Shown here: positions 28,032 to 37,668 of the stretch, piece by piece
Position numbering within the stretch: the first letter of the stretch is position 1
Layout of the letters: each line of letters starts with the position of its first letter
Assembly (NCBI RefSeq): GCF_000018865.1
Contig: NC_010175.1
Location: forward strand, 3,844,001-3,908,000
Direction: 5' to 3'
DNA length: 64,000 nt
Source of the DNA: Chloroflexus aurantiacus J-10-fl
GTDB taxonomy: Bacteria > Chloroflexota > Chloroflexia > Chloroflexales > Chloroflexaceae
The notes under the pieces: model-generated
Database searches by the model: none
Seen by the model: the letters and a program-made list of their open reading frames with translations, nothing else
Told to the model about the DNA's origin: nothing
Position numbers and translations under genes: made by a program

Positions 28032-28328
28032 GTGCACGTCAAACCGTTGAATGATCGGGTTGTAGTCAAACCAAAGCCGCGTGAAGAGAAGACGAAAGGC
28101 GGCATTTTCCTGCCCGATACCGCAAGCAAAGAGCGCCCGATGGAGGGTGAAGTGATTGCGGTGGGTCCAGGTCGCCGTGCTGATGACGGCAAACTGATCC
28201 CGATGAGTGTTAAGGTCGGTCAGCACGTGCTCTACGCCAAATATGCCGGTACGGAATTTAAGATTGACGATGAGGAATACCTGATTCTCCAGGAGAAGGA
28301 TATTCTCGGTATCATTGAAGGGGAGTAA
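28032..28328 (+). CDS. groES: Co-chaperonin GroES
   Basis: The frame opens at 28017, but the GTG at 28032, six bases after GGAGG, gives the standard GroES N-terminus ([13 protein letters not shown]) and a normal length of 98 residues. The mobile loop is '[21 protein letters not shown]', which contacts GroEL through its Ile-Phe-Leu. The heptamer caps GroEL during ATP-driven protein folding in the cytoplasm. The gene is five bases upstream of groEL. Confidence 0.97.
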   Translation: MHVKPLNDRVVVKPKPREEKTKGGIFLPDTASKERPMEGEVIAVGPGRRADDGKLIPMSVKVGQHVLYAKYAGTEFKIDDEEYLILQEKDILGIIEGE

Positions 28329-28333
28329 GCAGT

Positions 28334-29971
28334 ATGGCGAAGCAACTGATCTTTGATCAGCAAGCTCGTACAGCGCTGAAACACGGTATTGATACGCTGG
28401 CTCTGGCTGTCAAGACGACCCTTGGCCCACGTGGCCGCAATGTTGCGCTCGACAAGAAGTGGGGTGCCCCGACGGTAACCCACGATGGTGTGAGCGTTGC
28501 CAAAGAGATTGAACTGAAAGATCCGTTTGCCAACCTCGGCGTGCAGTTGCTCAAGCAGGCCGCAGTCAAGACGAATGATGTTGCTGGTGACGGTACGACG
28601 ACGGCAACCGTTCTGGCCCAGGCCATCATCAACGAAGGCTTGAAGCTGGTTGCAGCCGGTGCCAATCCGATGCTGCTCAAACGCGGCCTCGATAAGGGTG
28701 GTCAGGCGCTGGTGGCTCGTATCAAAGAGCAGGCGATTACGCTCAAAACCCGTGATGAGATTCGGAATGTCGCTACCATCTCGGCCCAGGATGCCGAAGT
28801 CGGTGAACTGCTGGCTACGGTGATGGACAAGATTGGCCGCGATGGTGTCGTAACGGTTGAAGAAGGGAAGAGCACGCATCTCGAGCACGAGCTGGTCGAA
28901 GGTATGCAATTCGACCGCGGCTATATCTCGCCCTACTTCATCACCGACTCTGCCCGCATGGAGGCAGTGCTCGATGAGCCATACATTCTGATCACCGACA
29001 AGAAGATCAGCGCGATCAAAGATCTGTTGCCGATCCTCGAGGCAGTGCTGAGCAGCGGGAAGAAGGATCTGCTGGTCATCGCCGAGGATGTTGATGGTGA
29101 AGCGCTGGCGACCCTGGTCGTTAACAAGCTGCGTGGCACGCTCAATGCCCTGGCCGTGAAAGCGCCCGGCTTCGGTGATCGGCGCAAAGCCATGCTCCAG
29201 GACATTGCTATCCTCACCGGTGGTACCGTCATCTCGGAGGAGATCGGTCGCAAGCTCGAAAGCGCGACCCTGCAAGACCTTGGTCGTGCCCGCCGGGTCA
29301 AGGCCGACAAAGATAACACCGTTATCGTTGAAGGTCACGGCGACAAGCAGGCCATTCAGGCCCGGATTGCCCAGCTCAAGCAGCAGATTGAAACCACAAC
29401 CTCCGATTACGACCGCGAGAAGCTGCAAGAGCGGGTGGCGAAGTTGTCGGGTGGTGTCGCCGTCATTAAGGTTGGCGCACCGACCGAACCGGCCATGAAA
29501 GAGCGCAAAGCTCGCGTTGAAGATGCGCTCAACGCAACCAGGGCTGCGGTCGAAGAGGGCATCGTGCCCGGTGGTGGTGTTGCCCTGCTGAATGCGATCC
29601 CGGCGCTTGATAATGTCACGACCCAGTTTGAAGAAGAGCGGATGGCGCTCAATGTCTTGCGGCGGGCGCTCGAAGAGCCACTGCGCCAGCTCGCCACCAA
29701 TGCCGGTGAAGATGGTTCAGTGGTGGTCGAGAATGTTCGCAACGAGCAGCGGAAGCATAACAACAACCACTACGGCTACGATGTGATGACCGGTACCTAC
29801 GTCGATCTGATGCAGGCCGGCATTATCGACCCGGCGAAGGTAGTGCGCTCCGCTCTCGAAAATGCGATCAGCGTTGCCGGGATGGTGCTGACCACCGAGG
29901 CCCTGATCGTCGATGCACCCGAACCGAAGAAGAAGAACGGTACGCCACCGATGCCGGACGATGACTTCTAA
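28334..29971 (+). CDS. groEL: Chaperonin GroEL (Cpn60)
   Basis: 545 residues, standard family length. Equatorial ATP-site motifs are visible: '[21 protein letters not shown]' near the start, '[16 protein letters not shown]' and '[11 protein letters not shown]'. The apical hinge region '[13 protein letters not shown]' is present. The tail is 'PMPDDDF' rather than the Gly-Gly-Met repeats of Enterobacteria. It forms the double-ring folding chamber with GroES. The operon ends at a 14-bp hairpin. Confidence 0.98.
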   Translation: MAKQLIFDQQARTALKHGIDTLALAVKTTLGPRGRNVALDKKWGAPTVTHDGVSVAKEIELKDPFANLGVQLLKQAAVKTNDVAGDGTTTATVLAQAIINEGLKLVAAGANPMLLKRGLDKGGQALVARIKEQAITLKTRDEIRNVATISAQDAEVGELLATVMDKIGRDGVVTVEEGKSTHLEHELVEGMQFDRGYISPYFITDSARMEAVLDEPYILITDKKISAIKDLLPILEAVLSSGKKDLLVIAEDVDGEALATLVVNKLRGTLNALAVKAPGFGDRRKAMLQDIAILTGGTVISEEIGRKLESATLQDLGRARRVKADKDNTVIVEGHGDKQAIQARIAQLKQQIETTTSDYDREKLQERVAKLSGGVAVIKVGAPTEPAMKERKARVEDALNATRAAVEEGIVPGGGVALLNAIPALDNVTTQFEEERMALNVLRRALEEPLRQLATNAGEDGSVVVENVRNEQRKHNNNHYGYDVMTGTYVDLMQAGIIDPAKVVRSALENAISVAGMVLTTEALIVDAPEPKKKNGTPPMPDDDF

Positions 29972-29994
29972 TCCAATCCGGTAGGCACAATGAC

Positions 29995-30030
29995 ACGTGC
30001 GCATGTCGCAAATCCCCGACATGCGCACGT
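29995..30030 (+). terminator. groESL terminator
   Basis: A perfect 14-bp stem, ACGTGCGCATGTCG (29995-30008) with CGACATGCGCACGT (30017-30030), and an 8-nt loop, followed by TTTGCGTT. The U-run is short but the stem is very stable. Confidence 0.75.
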
Positions 30031-30462
30031 TTTGCGTTCGTACTGACCTTTATGATCTGCTGAGTCACGCTGTGCAAGGGGTGTTGTGCCCCTGCACAGC
30101 ATATCACATCAAGTCTGGTCTAGTAGAAGTTATTGCACGCTACCAGTCATCTCCCTCACGTTGCACCCTTGAGCGCTACACCGTAGTGCGTACGTGTTGG
30201 TATTCCCCTAAAGGAGCGTGCCTCCGAATCACTTCCAATAGACACAGCCCATCGTGTCTGCTTCCAGCAGGCTATTGCAATCCTGAACAAACTCGTGACA
30301 GTGGGAGCCATCTGCACTGGAGTTCCCGCCCCCAGCGGGGGCGGGTTAGGGTGGGGGCGTGTCGCTCGCCTGGCCGCACTCCTGTACGGCTCTGATAACC
30401 CGCAAGAGGTGCAGTGTCAGGCAGATTTGATCTCAGACAGATCGCCCCCCCTGCTTACCGCA
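30031..30462. other. Gap with one G/C palindrome
   Basis: No gene seen. CCCGCCCCC (30325-30333) and GGGGGCGGG (30337-30345) form a tight hairpin with a 3-nt loop, followed by TTAGGGTGGGGG, a G-rich repeat-like segment. The rest shows nothing recognisable. Confidence 0.5.
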
Positions 30463-31032
30463 CTACACCCGCGTAATATACTCACCGGTGCGGGTGTCGA
30501 TCTTCAACACATCACCTTCGTTAATAAATGCCGGCACTTCAATCACGGCACCGGTCTCCAGGGTCGCCGGCTTGGTCACATTGGTCGCAGTGTCGCCGCG
30601 CACGGCAACGGTCGTCTCGACGACCTTCAGGTTGACGAAAATCGGCAATTCGACGCCAATAATCGTATCTTTCTCCGCGTCGTAGACCAGATCGACCGTC
30701 TCGTTCTCCTTCATAAAGCGCACCGCGTCACCAACCAGATCCGCCGAAACCGGAATCTGGTCGAAGGTGTCGTTATCCATGAAGATGAAGCTATCACCCT
30801 CGCGGTAGAGATACTGCATCGGTCGTCGCTCGATCCGCACGATGTCGATTTCCGCGCCGGCGCGTACCCGATCTTCAATCACTTTCCCGGTCGTCAGGCT
30901 CTTAAGCTTCATGCGGACAAACGCCCGCCAGTTACCCGGCGCCACGTGCTGAAATTCAACCACCTGGTACAGGTCGTTGTTGTAACGAATCACAATTCCG
31001 TTGCGCAAATCAGAGGTTGTTCCGGCAGCCAT
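30463..31032 (-). CDS. efp: Translation elongation factor P
   Basis: The open frame extends to 31068, but the ATG at 31032 follows AAGGAG at 9-nt spacing and gives 189 residues, standard for EF-P. The KOW-like N-terminal domain (GTTSDLRNGIVIRYNNDLYQV) and the OB domains with 'VRFMKENETVDLVYD' and 'LKVVETTVAVRGDT' are clear. EF-P binds ribosomes stalled at polyproline and stimulates peptide bond formation. The tip of the first domain reads 'HVAPGNWRAF': position 34, the Lys or Arg modified in E. coli or Pseudomonas, is Asn. No modification enzyme (EpmA/B/C, EarP) is nearby. Proline-rich proteins such as those at 22224 and 62038 would be typical clients. Confidence 0.96.
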   Translation of the reverse strand: MAAGTTSDLRNGIVIRYNNDLYQVVEFQHVAPGNWRAFVRMKLKSLTTGKVIEDRVRAGAEIDIVRIERRPMQYLYREGDSFIFMDNDTFDQIPVSADLVGDAVRFMKENETVDLVYDAEKDTIIGVELPIFVNLKVVETTVAVRGDTATNVTKPATLETGAVIEVPAFINEGDVLKIDTRTGEYITRV

Positions 31033-31279
31033 CTCAATATACTCCTTGTTTTGTTTACATAACAACACACAAGCCGGGAAACCACCGTTGCCCGGCGAAT
31101 GCTACCACTATAGGCTGATTCGGGATTCTGCGCAAGTTGGGTGGCGAAGAAACCCCTCTGCGACCGCTGCGTGCTCTTCCATACCCATCTTTTGACTGAT
31201 CAGGTAATAACCGGTCTCAGGTACAATAGCAACTAAATCGATCCCGTTTAAGGCTTCATCCATACAGGAGCACATTCTT

Positions 31280-32236
31280 ATGAAGCTTGTCTTGCCGGGC
31301 CTGCTACGTGATGAACTTCTCCCGCGCATTGCTGCGGTTGCCCCCGATGCCACAATCGTCTGGTACGACCGTGATGGTCAACCAGAAGCCCCTATCGACG
31401 ATGCCGAGGTCCTTCTACGCTGGTTTTTTACCAGTGAACAACTGGCACGTCTGGTGCGACAGATGCCGGCGTTGCGCTGGCTGCACATTCCCCGTGCCGG
31501 CGTAGACGGCTCGCTCATTCCCGAAGTGCTGGAACGTGATATTATCGTGACCAATTCAGCCGGCGTGCATGCCATCCCGATCAGCGAGTTTGTCATGCTC
31601 TTTGCCCTGAGTCATGTCAAACAGGCCCTTCATCTGCACCAGTTGCAGGCTGCCCATCGCTGGCGCGACCAGGACCTGCAATTGCGAGAGCTGGCCGGCA
31701 GCACGATGCTGATCATCGGCCTGGGCCAGATCGGACAGGCCATTGCCGAACGTGCCAGTGCCTTCGGGATGCGGGTATGGGGATCGCGCCGCACCCCACG
31801 CCCAACCCCAGGCGTCGAGCGCGTTGTTGGTGAGGGTGAATGGCGATCATTACTTCCGGCAGCCGATTTTGTTGTCATTGCCACCCCGCTCACACCGGCA
31901 ACACGCCACATGTTTGGCAGAGCAGAGCTGGCGCTGATGAAGCCTGATGCCTATCTGATCAACATTGCCCGCGGTGAAATCATCGACGAAGCAGCATTGA
32001 TTGAGGCGCTGCGCGAACGGCGGATTGCCGGTGCCGGCCTCGATGTGTTTGCGCAGGAACCACTACCCCCGGATAGCCCGTTCTGGACGCTACCGAACGT
32101 CTTTGTTACTCCTCACGTATCCTGGAGTTCGCCGCACATCCGGTCGCGTACCCTTGATCTCTTCGCTACCAATCTACGAGCGTTTCTCCAACAACAGCCA
32201 ATGATCAATGTTGTGGACAAACAGGCCGGGTATTAG
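31280..32236 (+). CDS. D-isomer-specific 2-hydroxyacid dehydrogenase
   Basis: 318 residues. The NAD(P)-binding fold has 'IGLGQIGQAIAERASAFGMRVWG' (Gly-x-Gly-x-x-Gly). Catalytic Arg and Glu lie in 'LINIARGEIIDEAALIEAL' and 'GLDVFAQEPLPPDSPFW', and the catalytic His in 'VFVTPHVSW'. Family members reduce 2-keto acids to D-2-hydroxyacids (glyoxylate/hydroxypyruvate, phenylpyruvate and others); the substrate is not readable here. The sequence resembles the shorter GhrA-like branch with an acidic N-terminal domain. It is followed, 87 bases on, by a PLP aminotransferase, and a keto-acid link between the two is possible. Confidence 0.9.
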   Translation: MKLVLPGLLRDELLPRIAAVAPDATIVWYDRDGQPEAPIDDAEVLLRWFFTSEQLARLVRQMPALRWLHIPRAGVDGSLIPEVLERDIIVTNSAGVHAIPISEFVMLFALSHVKQALHLHQLQAAHRWRDQDLQLRELAGSTMLIIGLGQIGQAIAERASAFGMRVWGSRRTPRPTPGVERVVGEGEWRSLLPAADFVVIATPLTPATRHMFGRAELALMKPDAYLINIARGEIIDEAALIEALRERRIAGAGLDVFAQEPLPPDSPFWTLPNVFVTPHVSWSSPHIRSRTLDLFATNLRAFLQQQPMINVVDKQAGY

Positions 32237-32323
32237 TCCAGTACACACTATCCATGTTATTCTGAAAACAACGAGCAGATACCTGTTGTACCAATCGCTA
32301 TAGTTAAAGAGGAGAACGCCTGC

Positions 32324-33520
32324 ATGACCTCAACGACCGACCGCCTCGAAGCACTCTTCGCCAGCCGGGTGCGCGATGTAGTGCCGCCCCTGTTTGGTGC
32401 TGCCGGTGAACCGGTGCGTCCCCTGATCAGCCTGTCGTATGGGCTGGCCGATCCGATACTCTTTCCCCGTGCCGAGCTGATGGCTGCCGCAGCCGAAGTA
32501 CTGGCTTACGAAGCTGCCGAGTCACTGAACTATGCGATGTCTTATCCTGGTCTGACCGATCAGATTGTGGCTCGCTTACAGGCTGAAGGTGTGGCCGCCC
32601 AACCCGAACATGTCCTGGTTGGCTACGGCTCCGGGCAGATTCTGGCGCTTCTGCCGGAGATATTCGTAGAGCCGGGTGACATCGTAATCATTGAAGCACC
32701 CAGCTTTCTCGGTGCAGTGCGGCGTTTTGTTCAGTCGGGTGCGCGTCTGATCAGCATCCCGGTCGATGAGGAAGGTATGAACGTTGAGATGCTGGCCGAC
32801 ACCTTGCGCGACCTGGCGGCAAATGGTCAGCGACCGAAATTTATCTACACCATTCCCACCTTCCACAACCCAACCGGCGTGACCATGACTCTGCCCCGTC
32901 GTCGGCAATTGGTTGATCTGGCAGCGGAATACGGGGTACCGGTCGTTGAAGACGATGCCTACATTGATCTCCGCTTCGCTGGCGAACCATTGCCTTCACT
33001 GGCTGCCCTTGATCAAGATGGTTGGGTCATTCGGGTGGGTACCTACTCCAAAATCCTGGCTCCTGGTTTACGGATTGGGTGGGTGCATGCCCGCCGCGAG
33101 ATCATCGACCGCCTGCTGATGGTGAAGGCCGAAGGCACCACCGGCCCCTTCATCACCCGGCTTGTTGCCCGCTTCTGTGCCGATGGTCGCCTCGAACGGC
33201 ACATCGCCACCCTTCGCCAGCACTACGCAGTCAAGTGTGCAACAATGGCAGCGGCCATTCGGCGCCATTTTCCGGCAGAAGCCAGCTTCGTCATGCCCGC
33301 TGGTGGCTTCTTCATCTGGGTCCAGTTGCCAAAGGGGGTAAGTGCCCGTGCCTTACTCGAAGCCTCGCGGGCCCGTGGAGCAGAATTTCTGGCCGGCACC
33401 GCCTGCTTCGTCGAACGAGAGCGTGGCGATAATGCAATGCGCCTCGCCTTCAGCTTCCAGAGCAGCGAGCGGATCGAAGAAGCAATCGCGATTATTGGCT
33501 CGGCCTTTGCCGATCTCTAG
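32324..33520 (+). CDS. PLP-dependent aminotransferase, class I/II (LysN/MocR-like branch)
   Basis: 398 residues. Motifs of fold-type I aminotransferases: 'NYAMSYPGLTDQIVARL', 'GYGSGQILALLPEIFVEPGD', 'YTIPTFHNPTGVTM' (cofactor-ring Asn), 'VVEDDAYIDLRF' (Asp and Tyr contacting PLP), 'GTYSKILAPGLRIGW' (Schiff-base Lys in S-K) and 'RLAFSF' (carboxylate Arg). The pattern is closest to 2-aminoadipate/aromatic aminotransferases, but substrate specificity cannot be fixed. AAAGAGGAGAA lies before the ATG, and a strong terminator follows. Confidence 0.88.
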   Translation: MTSTTDRLEALFASRVRDVVPPLFGAAGEPVRPLISLSYGLADPILFPRAELMAAAAEVLAYEAAESLNYAMSYPGLTDQIVARLQAEGVAAQPEHVLVGYGSGQILALLPEIFVEPGDIVIIEAPSFLGAVRRFVQSGARLISIPVDEEGMNVEMLADTLRDLAANGQRPKFIYTIPTFHNPTGVTMTLPRRRQLVDLAAEYGVPVVEDDAYIDLRFAGEPLPSLAALDQDGWVIRVGTYSKILAPGLRIGWVHARREIIDRLLMVKAEGTTGPFITRLVARFCADGRLERHIATLRQHYAVKCATMAAAIRRHFPAEASFVMPAGGFFIWVQLPKGVSARALLEASRARGAEFLAGTACFVERERGDNAMRLAFSFQSSERIEEAIAIIGSAFADL

Positions 33521-33551
33521 GAGTTCAAAAAAAATCGTACTCATCTCTTCG

Positions 33552-33592
33552 TGCATCGAGCACACCACATAAAGTGCTCGATGCCCTTTCTT
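33552..33592 (+). terminator. Terminator after the aminotransferase gene
   Basis: GCATCGAGCAC (33552-33562) pairs with GTGCTCGATGC (33573-33583); 10-nt loop, followed by a pyrimidine run CCTTTCTTTC. Confidence 0.8.
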
Positions 33593-33616
33593 TCCCCCGT
33601 GCCCACCCGGCAATGC

Positions 33617-34220
33617 GGTTGGCCCAATATGGCGTGCGGCAGCCATGCTGCCGCGAGTGCTCCTCCGCCAGGCCGGTCAGTGCAGGATGGCCTGTGCTAG
33701 CCACCTTGCTGTACCCACCTCCTCACCGCCGAACGCATCTCACACCGGCCACGCGAACAACGTGTACGCCAAAAATGCCCTGGCAGCGAAATGATTGCCG
33801 TTTTTGGAGTGCGGCAGCCATGCTGCCGCGAGTGCTCGTCCGGCAGGCGGGTCAGCGCAGGATGGCGTGTACCGGCCACCCTGCCGCCCCCCCTCCTCAC
33901 CGCCGAACGCATCTCACACCGGCCACGCGAACAACGTGTACGCCAAAAATGCCCTGGCAGCGAAATGATTGCCGTTTTTGGAGTGCGGCAGCCATGCTGC
34001 CGCGAGTGCTCGTCCGGCAATGCGGTCAGCGCAAGTATGGCGTGCGGCAGCCATGCTGCCGCGAATGCTCGTCCGGCAATGCGGTCAGCGCAAGTATGGC
34101 GTGCGGCAGCCATGCTGCTGCACCCACCGTCCTCCGTCCACACAAACAACCTGCCCGCCATGCACCACCTGCCACGCCGTGATTGCCGTCTTTGGCGTGT
34201 GGCAGCCATGCTGCTGCACG
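33617..34220 (+). repeat. REP hairpin array 1 (left of RAYT)
   Basis: Six copies of the hairpin GCGGCAGCCATGCTGCCGC begin at 33636, 33811, 33985, 34044, 34103 and about 34199; the last two are imperfect. Spacing is about 174 bp for the long unit (C-run, 'CCTCCTCACCGCCGAACGC', 'CGTGTACGCCAAAAATGCCC', 'GATTGCCGTTTTTGGAGT', then hairpin) or 59 bp for the short unit (CAAGTATGGCGT before the hairpin). Open frames across it are repeat artefacts. Confidence 0.9.
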
Positions 34221-34419
34221 CCAAACTGGCGCTACGTGCATTCGTGAGGCAGCACGGGTGCCCTGCAGCGATGCCCACCGTCTCAGACATCGGGGCCGAC
34301 GACGCAGATGTGCTACTTGGCACGGTGGATGCAGCAGCGATGCTGAGATAGGCAACGATACCGTTCAAGGACCAACGTCCATATCAGGCTTTGGCTGAGA
34401 CTATTTCTCCTGGATCACA

Positions 34420-34974
34420 TCAACAACAATGTACCTCTGGTACATCGATGTTGTCATACGGTATCGTTGCTAGTTTCCTTCGCAATGCATCTGGAGCACG
34501 TTCGTTAAACCATGTAGCTGAACAGAAGGGATACTGCTCGGCACTCGCGACTAGCCCGTGTTTGACAGGGTTGTTGTGAACATAATTCAGGCGTGCCAGG
34601 TAACTTTGTTCATAGGTTAGACAAGTATCCCAGTATTGAAACCAGACCTTGCGACCTTTACTCCCATCCAAAACATTAATCGCTCGTGCAGTTTGAGAAT
34701 GAAACCGTTGGATAAGGGGCTTTAACGAGCTGCTATCTTCAGGCGACTGAGCAATAAAGTGGTAGTGATTGGAGAATACAGCCCATGCTTGTAATCGCCA
34801 ATTGTATGCTTGCATAATCTCGAAGAGAGTACTTTGCAGGATATGCAATTTCTGTGGTGAGTTGAACAAGGGCTGATGGCATAGCGTAGAAGCCGTGACG
34901 ATGTAAAACGCATTTGGCACAAAGAGGTGTGCTGGACTGTGATGCCACGTGATCATGCTGGTATCTTGTTCCAT
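34420..34974 (-). CDS. REP-associated tyrosine transposase (RAYT, Y1/HUH, IS200-like fold)
   Basis: 184 residues from the ATG at 34974; a second in-frame ATG lies six codons on. The HUH motif is visible as 'VFSNHYHFIAQ' (His-Tyr-His), and the family's C-terminal 'LNYVHNNPVKHGLV' holds the likely nucleophilic Tyr. RAYTs nick single-stranded hairpins of REP repeats and are usually single-copy genes flanked by their REPs, as here: hairpin arrays lie on both sides. The coding stretch is noticeably more AT-rich than the arrays. The frame is intact, so it may be active. It has no mobile-element ends of its own that I can see. Confidence 0.88.
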   Translation of the reverse strand: MEQDTSMITWHHSPAHLFVPNAFYIVTASTLCHQPLFNSPQKLHILQSTLFEIMQAYNWRLQAWAVFSNHYHFIAQSPEDSSSLKPLIQRFHSQTARAINVLDGSKGRKVWFQYWDTCLTYEQSYLARLNYVHNNPVKHGLVASAEQYPFCSATWFNERAPDALRRKLATIPYDNIDVPEVHCC

Positions 34975-35094
34975 AACATCGGCTTGTCAACCTGCACAGT
35001 TCAGGGGTGCATACTTGTTCGACAATCAGAGTATATCACCTGACTCCTGATGCACGAACACTATCTTACCACCCGTGACAGCCAGATAGCCGGT

Positions 35095-37566
35095 CAGTAG
35101 AGTATGGCGTGTGCCGCCCCCCTCCTCACCGCCGAACGCATCTCACACCGGCCACGCGAACAACGTGTACGCCAAAAATGCCCTGGCAGCGAAATGATTG
35201 CCGTTTTTGGAGTGCGGCAGCCATGCTGCCGCGAGTGCTCGTCCGGCAGGCGGGTCAGCGCAGGATGGCGTGTACCGGCCACCCTGCCGCCCCCCCTCCT
35301 CACCGCCGAACGCATCTCACACCGGCCACGCGAACAACGTGTACGCCAAAAATGCCCTGGCAGCGAAATGATTGCCGTTTTTGGAGTGCGGCAGCCATGC
35401 TGCCGCGAATGCTCGTCCGGCAATGCGGTCAGCGCAAGTATGGCGTGCGGCAGCCATGCTGCCGCGAGTGCTCGTCCGGCAATGCGGTCAGCGCAGGATG
35501 GCGTGTACCGGCCACCCTGCCGCCCCCCTCCTCACCGCCGAACGCATCTCACACCGGCCACGCGAACAACGTGTACGCCAAAAATGCCCTGGCAGCGAAA
35601 TGATTGCCGTTTTTGGAGTGCGGCAGCCATGCTGCCGCGAATGCTCGTCCGGCAATGCGGTCAGCGCAGGATGGCGTGTACCGGCCACCCTGCCGCCCCC
35701 CCTCCTCACCGCCGAACGCATCTCACACCGGCCACGCGAACAACGTGTACGCCAAAAATACCCTGGCAGCGAAATGATTGCCGTTTTTGGAGTGCGGCAG
35801 CCATGCTGCCGCGAATGCTCGTCCGGCAATGCGGTCAGCGCAAGTATGGCGTGCGGCAGCCATGCTGCCGCGAGTGCTCGTCCGGCAATGCGGTCAGCGC
35901 AGGATGGCGTGTACCGGCCACCCTGCCGCCCCCCCTCCTCACCGCCGAACGCATCTCACACCGGCCACGCGAACAACGTGTACGCCAAAAATGCCCTGGC
36001 AGCGAAATGATTGCCGTTTTTGGAGTGCGGCAGCCATGCTGCCGCGAGTGCTCGTCCGGCAGGCGGGTCAGCGCAGGATGGCGTGTACCGGCCACCCTGC
36101 CGCCCCCCCCCTCCTCACCGCCGAACGCATCTCACACCGGCCACGCGAACAACGTGTACGCCAAAAATGCCCTGGCAGCGAAATGATTGCCGTTTTTGGA
36201 GTGCGGCAGCCATGCTGCCGCGAGTGCTCGTCCGGCAATGCGGTCAGCGCAGGATGGCGTGTACCGGCCACCCTGCCGCCCCCCCTCCTCACCGCCGAAC
36301 GCATCTCACACCGGCCACGCGAACAACGTGTACGCCAAAAATGCCCTGGCAGCGAAATGATTGCCGTTTTTGGAGCGCGGCAGCCATGCTGCCGCGAATG
36401 CTCGTCCGGCAATGCGGTCAGCGCAAGTATGGCGTGCGGCAGCCATGCTGCCGCGAGTGCTCGTCCGGCAATGCGGTCAGCGCAGGATGGCGTGTACCGG
36501 CCACCCTGCCGCCCCCCCCCTCCTCACCGCCGAACGCATCTCACACCGGCCACGCGAACAACGTGTACGCCAAAAATGCCCTGGCAGCGAAATGATTGCC
36601 GTTTTTGGAGTGCGGCAGCCATGCTGCCGCGAGTGCTCGTCCGGCAATGCGGTCAGCGCAGGATGGCGTGTACCGGCCACCCTGCCGCCCCCCCCTCCTC
36701 ACCGCCGAACGCATCTCACACCGGCCACGCGAACAACGTGTACGCCAAAAATGCCCTGGCAGCGAAATGATTGCCGTTTTTGGAGTGCGGCAGCCATGCT
36801 GCCGCGAATGCTCGTCCGGCAATGCGGTCAGCGCAAGTATGGCGTGCGGCAGCCATGCTGCCGCGAGTGCTCGTCCGGCAATGCGGTCAGCGCAGGATGG
36901 CGTGTACCGGCCACCCTGCCGCCCCCCTCCTCACCGCCGAACGCATCTCACACCGGCCACGCGAACAACGTGTACGCCAAAAATGCCCTGGCAGCGAAAT
37001 GATTGCCGTTTTTGGAGTGCGGCAGCCATGCTGCCGCGAGTGCTCGTCCGGCAGGCGGGTCAGCGCAGGATGGCGTGTACCGGCCACCCTGCCGCCCCCC
37101 CCTCCTCACCGCCGAACGCATCTCACACCGGCCACGCGAACAACGTGTACGCCAAAAATGCCCTGGCAGCGAAATGATTGCCGTTTTTGGAGTGCGGCAG
37201 CCATGCTGCCGCGAATGCTCGTCCGGCAATGCGGTCAGCGCAGGATGGCGTGTACCGGCCACCCTGCCGCCCCCCCCTCCTCACCGCCGAACGCATCTCA
37301 CACCGGCCACGCGAACAACGTGTACGCCAAAAATGCCCTGGCAGCGAAATGATTGCCGTTTTTGGAGTGCGGCAGCCATGCTGCCGCGAATGCTCGTCCG
37401 GCAATGCGGTCAGCGCAAGTATGGCGTGCGGCAGCCATGCTGCCGCGAGTGCTCGTCCGGCAATGCGGTCAGCGCAAGTATGGCGTGCGGCAGCCATGCT
37501 GCCGCGAGTGCTCGTCCGGCAATGCGGTCAGCGCAAGTATGGCGTGCGGCAGCCATGCTGCCGCAC
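35095..37566 (+). repeat. REP hairpin array 2 (right of RAYT), 19 hairpins
   Basis: The hairpin GCGGCAGCCATGCTGCCGC begins at 35214, 35388, 35447, 35620, 35794, 35853, 36027, 36203, 36377, 36436, 36612, 36787, 36846, 37019, 37194, 37369, 37428, 37487 and 37546, all in one orientation. Intervals are 173-176 bp (11 times) or 59 bp (7 times). The 1-3 bp variation in the long interval comes mainly from a C-run of changing length. Copies are nearly identical, with recurrent single-base variants (GAGTGCTCG/GAATGCTCG; CAATGCGG/CAGGCGGG). Frames of up to 360 codons through it are artefacts. Confidence 0.95.
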
Positions 37567-37668
37567 TGGACTTTGGCCCTTTCTGGGAGGGACGTGCCAT
37601 GCGGGTACCAGCATGGTATATGGTATCGTACAAGGTTATGACCACGACTAGCAGCCAGGAGGCACGCG

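Noticed and set aside
28232-29428. 398-codon minus-strand frame
   Set aside because: Antisense shadow of groEL.
33617-37566. CRISPR array
   Set aside because: Repeats are regularly spaced, but the spacers themselves are repeated, units are 59 or about 174 bp, the repeat is a long perfect hairpin, and no cas gene is present.
35104-37651. Plus-strand open frames of up to 360 codons with repeating 'CGSHAAASARPAMRSAQ'-like units, and their minus-strand mirrors
   Set aside because: They are translations of the REP array in several frames; the unit length (59, 173-176) shifts frame between copies, there are no ribosome sites, and all frames look equally open.
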